From contig CAWULT010000109.1 in NCBI GenBank assembly GCA_963923455.1, positions 1-16,044 of the forward strand: a stretch of DNA of 16,044 bases. The letters are read 5' to 3'. A model generated the notes under the pieces. That model was given only the letters and a program-made list of their open reading frames with translations. It had not been told where the DNA came from and made no database searches. Both the position numbers and the translations under genes were made by a program. Of this stretch, positions 14,358 to 16,044 are shown piece after piece; position 1 is the first letter of the stretch, and each line of letters opens with the position of its first letter. The DNA comes from CAWULT01 sp963923455. GTDB taxonomy: Bacteria; Acidobacteriota; Vicinamibacteria; Vicinamibacterales; UBA2999.

Positions 14358-14363
14358 ATTCTA
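14358..14363 (-). promoter_or_regulatory. Candidate -10 box overlapping the cupin stop codon
   Basis: Minus-strand TAGAAT is followed by 8 bases (CGCCAGCC) and the ATG at 14349. Its first three bases are the TAG stop codon of the cupin lipoprotein gene. A GAC-core -35 (GCGACC) sits 17 bases upstream inside the cupin gene. It would allow separate leaderless expression of the oxidoreductase inside the run. Confidence 0.35.
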
Positions 14364-14942
14364 GCGCGAACGGCCGAAGAGGTCGCCGCCGTCGAGAACC
14401 GTCGCTTTCGTCGGGCCGTAGCCGCTGATGGCGACCCAGGTGTCCTCGTCGCGCGCGCCGTCGTAGTGCGGGCCGCCGCGCGGATGCCGCATGAAATCGC
14501 CCGGCCTCAGCGGCACCGTCTGCGCCGGCCTGAAGACCTCGCCTTCGTCGGTGTACCACGTGCCGCGCAGTACGACGACGTAGCGCTCGTCGGGGTGGTA
14601 GTGGGGACGGCTCATCACGCCCGCGGGGAAGTGGTTGATCGTCAGGTAGTAGCCCGGCTTCGACGGATCCCCCTCGACGATCGCCGTCTCGACGCCCAGC
14701 GTGTTGCCCTCCGTGGGCCGCCACGTCAGCGAGTCGAACGCCACGCGGACGAACGGCCGATCCGGGAACGCGCTCGGCAGCGTCACACCGCCGGACGGGG
14801 CCGCGGCCGGCGCGGCGTCCGGTGCGGCAGCCGCCGCAGTGCCGGACGGGGCAGTCCCGGCCTGCGGCTGCGGCGCGGCGGCACAGCCCCCCAGCAGCGC
14901 GCCCAGGCACGCCGCGGCACCCATCATGGCCGGCAGTCTCAT
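14361..14942 (-). CDS. Cupin-domain lipoprotein
   Basis: The 193-residue protein has a lipoprotein signal (MRLPAMMGAAACLGALLGGC) with lipobox Leu-Gly-Gly-Cys and the lipidated Cys20, then an Ala/Pro linker to about residue 50. A single cupin barrel follows: motif 1 GVMSRPHYHPDERYVVVLRG (His114, His116, Glu119) and motif 2 PLRPGDFMRHPRGGPHYDG (His159). These residues can bind one divalent metal. Function is not predictable from the fold; anchored cupins may bind or modify small acids or sugars. ATG 14942 is chosen for the near-ideal AGGGAGGA ribosome site just upstream. The gene lies 22 bases after the double-cupin gene and 11 before the oxidoreductase, so these are probably one transcript. 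Confidence 0.88.
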   Translation of the reverse strand: MRLPAMMGAAACLGALLGGCAAAPQPQAGTAPSGTAAAAAPDAAPAAAPSGGVTLPSAFPDRPFVRVAFDSLTWRPTEGNTLGVETAIVEGDPSKPGYYLTINHFPAGVMSRPHYHPDERYVVVLRGTWYTDEGEVFRPAQTVPLRPGDFMRHPRGGPHYDGARDEDTWVAISGYGPTKATVLDGGDLFGRSR

Positions 14943-14964
14943 CACAGTCCTCCCTGGCAATACC

Positions 14965-15936
14965 TCAGTCGGGCTCGAACATGTGCGCCTGATACGGAAA
15001 GCCGTTCATCGCCAGGCGGCACGAGCGCAGCCCCTCACGTCCGCCGTTGCTGGCCAGGTGCCAGGTCTGCCGCGGCACGTACACGACGTCGCCTTCCTGG
15101 GCCTCGAACTCCTGCAGCCCCTCGATGTCGTAGCGGATCGTGCCGAGCATGACCAGCCAGAACTCGCCGCCCTCCTCGTGGTAGTGGCCCTTGTTCCCCG
15201 GCTGCGGCGGCTGGTAGCGGCCCATGATGATGTTGGCGAAGCTCCGGTCGTCGGTGACGAACGCGCCGCCGCGCTCCTCGCCGCTGACGACCTTCTTGAA
15301 GTCGACGAACGGACGGTTCTGCGGATCGAGCACGCCCCGCCCCCCGGTCACCCGAGTCGGTACGTACTCGAAGCCCTTGACCGGCTCGGGCCGCTCGTCC
15401 ATCGGGTACAGCTTGCGCGCGCGGGCCACGTTCACCTCGAAGCGCAGCGCCGGCTCGGTGCCGACGTTCTCGATCTGGTACAGCGTCCGATACGGCACCT
15501 GCACCATGACGCCCTTGGTCGCGACGAGCGGCTCGCGCCCCTCCACCGTGAAGCGCAGGGTACCCGATTGCACGATCCACCATTCCCGCGTGTCACCGTT
15601 CATGCGCCGCGCCGTCTTCGTGCCCGGGCCCATCGAGATCCACTGCGCGAACAGGCTCTCGTCGTCGACGATCGTCTCGGCCCAGTCGGCCTGGCCCCGG
15701 TGCCGGGCGAGCACGTCGGCCAGCTTCGTGTGCGGCCGGTGCACACCCGTCCACCCCGGGGACTTCGCCTTGGGTGACAGGACGAGAAGCGGGGCCTCGG
15801 GCGTCGCCACGGGCGGTCGTCCCGCGGCGCCGGTCGGGGCTTGTCCGGTCAGCTGGGTGCCGCCGGCTGCGACGAGCACGGCGAGCGCCGCGCATGCGCC
15901 ACGCCATCCCTCCATCCGACGTCCCGACCACGTCAT
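14965..15936 (-). CDS. Exported two-cupin protein
   Basis: The 323-residue protein has a leader (GACAALAVLVAAGGTQLTG at about 13-31) and two cupin barrels. The C-terminal one (about 235-310) is complete: KGHYHEEGGEFW gives His251, His253 and Glu258, and VPRQTWHLASNGG gives His293. The N-terminal one (about 75-170) keeps the fold (GDTREWWIVQSGTLRFTVEG) but lacks the His-x-His metal pair. This layout resembles bicupin dioxygenase- or isomerase-like proteins in which one barrel is structural. ATG 15936 has an AGGAGG ribosome site 6 bases before it, which settles the start over upstream Met codons. The gene heads a minus-strand run with the cupin lipoprotein, the oxidoreductase and perhaps arginase. 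Substrate unknown. Confidence 0.87.
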   Translation of the reverse strand: MTWSGRRMEGWRGACAALAVLVAAGGTQLTGQAPTGAAGRPPVATPEAPLLVLSPKAKSPGWTGVHRPHTKLADVLARHRGQADWAETIVDDESLFAQWISMGPGTKTARRMNGDTREWWIVQSGTLRFTVEGREPLVATKGVMVQVPYRTLYQIENVGTEPALRFEVNVARARKLYPMDERPEPVKGFEYVPTRVTGGRGVLDPQNRPFVDFKKVVSGEERGGAFVTDDRSFANIIMGRYQPPQPGNKGHYHEEGGEFWLVMLGTIRYDIEGLQEFEAQEGDVVYVPRQTWHLASNGGREGLRSCRLAMNGFPYQAHMFEPD

Positions 15937-15989
15937 GTCGTCCTCCTGTGATGCCATCCGCGGTCCGGTGGCACGCCGGCCGCTCGCGC

Positions 15990-16003
15990 CCGCGGGCCCG
16001 CGG
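15990..16003. other. 14-bp perfect palindrome upstream of the two-cupin gene
   Basis: CCGCGGGCCCGCGG is fully self-complementary and lies about 55 bases before the two-cupin start, between it and the putative end of another minus-strand gene. It may be an operator or a terminator stem for the preceding gene; base composition alone makes such palindromes common here. Confidence 0.25.
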
Positions 16004-16013
16004 AAGGGACCAG

Positions 16014-16044
16014 CTAGCGTGATTCCAGGCCCTGGTTGATCTCC
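16014..16044 (-). CDS. Possible 3' end of an upstream minus-strand gene
   Basis: On the minus strand the last 31 bases read EINQGLESR and then TAG at 16016-16014. The residues look like ordinary protein and the stop sits a sensible distance before the two-cupin gene. Nine residues are too few to name a family or even to be sure it is coding. Confidence 0.3.
   Translation of the reverse strand, partial: EINQGLESR

Noticed and set aside
1..16044. CRISPR arrays, insertion sequences, integrases, phage genes
   Set aside because: No regularly spaced repeats, transposase-like proteins or terminal inverted repeats were seen; the window reads as chromosomal metabolic genes.

Overview
The window is very GC-rich and densely coded, with third codon positions dominated by G and C and very short gaps. 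Gene content fits a soil or sediment member of the Acidobacteriota, Vicinamibacteria-like: a cytochrome-c/PQQ dehydrogenase, a NIPSNAP fragment, Tat-marked exported sugar-isomerase and epoxide-hydrolase enzymes, exported cupins and an OprP-type porin. That placement is inferred from gene style; no marker gene is present. The porin implies an outer membrane.

Left part (1-5272): the 3' end of a secreted protein with a protease-type C-terminal beta-sandwich domain and a GC-rich terminator hairpin; a minus-strand pair encoding an exported metallo-beta-lactamase-fold hydrolase and an aspartate/aromatic aminotransferase; then a plus-strand RhlE-type DEAD-box helicase and an OprP-like porin. The porin reading frame is broken by one extra base near its 3' end, and inverted repeats lie just before its start.

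Middle (5313-10201): on the minus strand a tRNA-Ser-like gene is followed after 36 bases by a FemAB/GNAT-like acyltransferase. The tRNA-like gene has a perfect serine-type acceptor stem, encoded GCCA, a D arm, a T loop and a long variable arm. Where the anticodon arm should be there is a 6-bp hairpin closed by a UUCG tetraloop, so no anticodon can be read. Some Fem-family enzymes use aminoacyl-tRNA as donor, so this pair is the most interesting object here. Next come a Tat-type epoxide hydrolase, a convergent Tat-type hydroxypyruvate-isomerase-like TIM barrel, and a divergent short-chain dehydrogenase lacking the catalytic tyrosine.

Right part (10228-16044): the dehydrogenase is followed by a cytochrome c-PQQ quinoprotein and, in frame after its stop, a decayed NIPSNAP domain. 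A minus-strand run follows: double-cupin protein, cupin lipoprotein, F420/NADP-type oxidoreductase with an export signal, and arginase. The last bases may hold the 3' end of another minus-strand gene.

Many of the enzymes carry export signals, suggesting periplasmic oxidative and hydrolytic catabolism. Several starts lack a Shine-Dalgarno sequence and instead have a TAnnAT box 7-8 bases before ATG, which suggests leaderless mRNAs.
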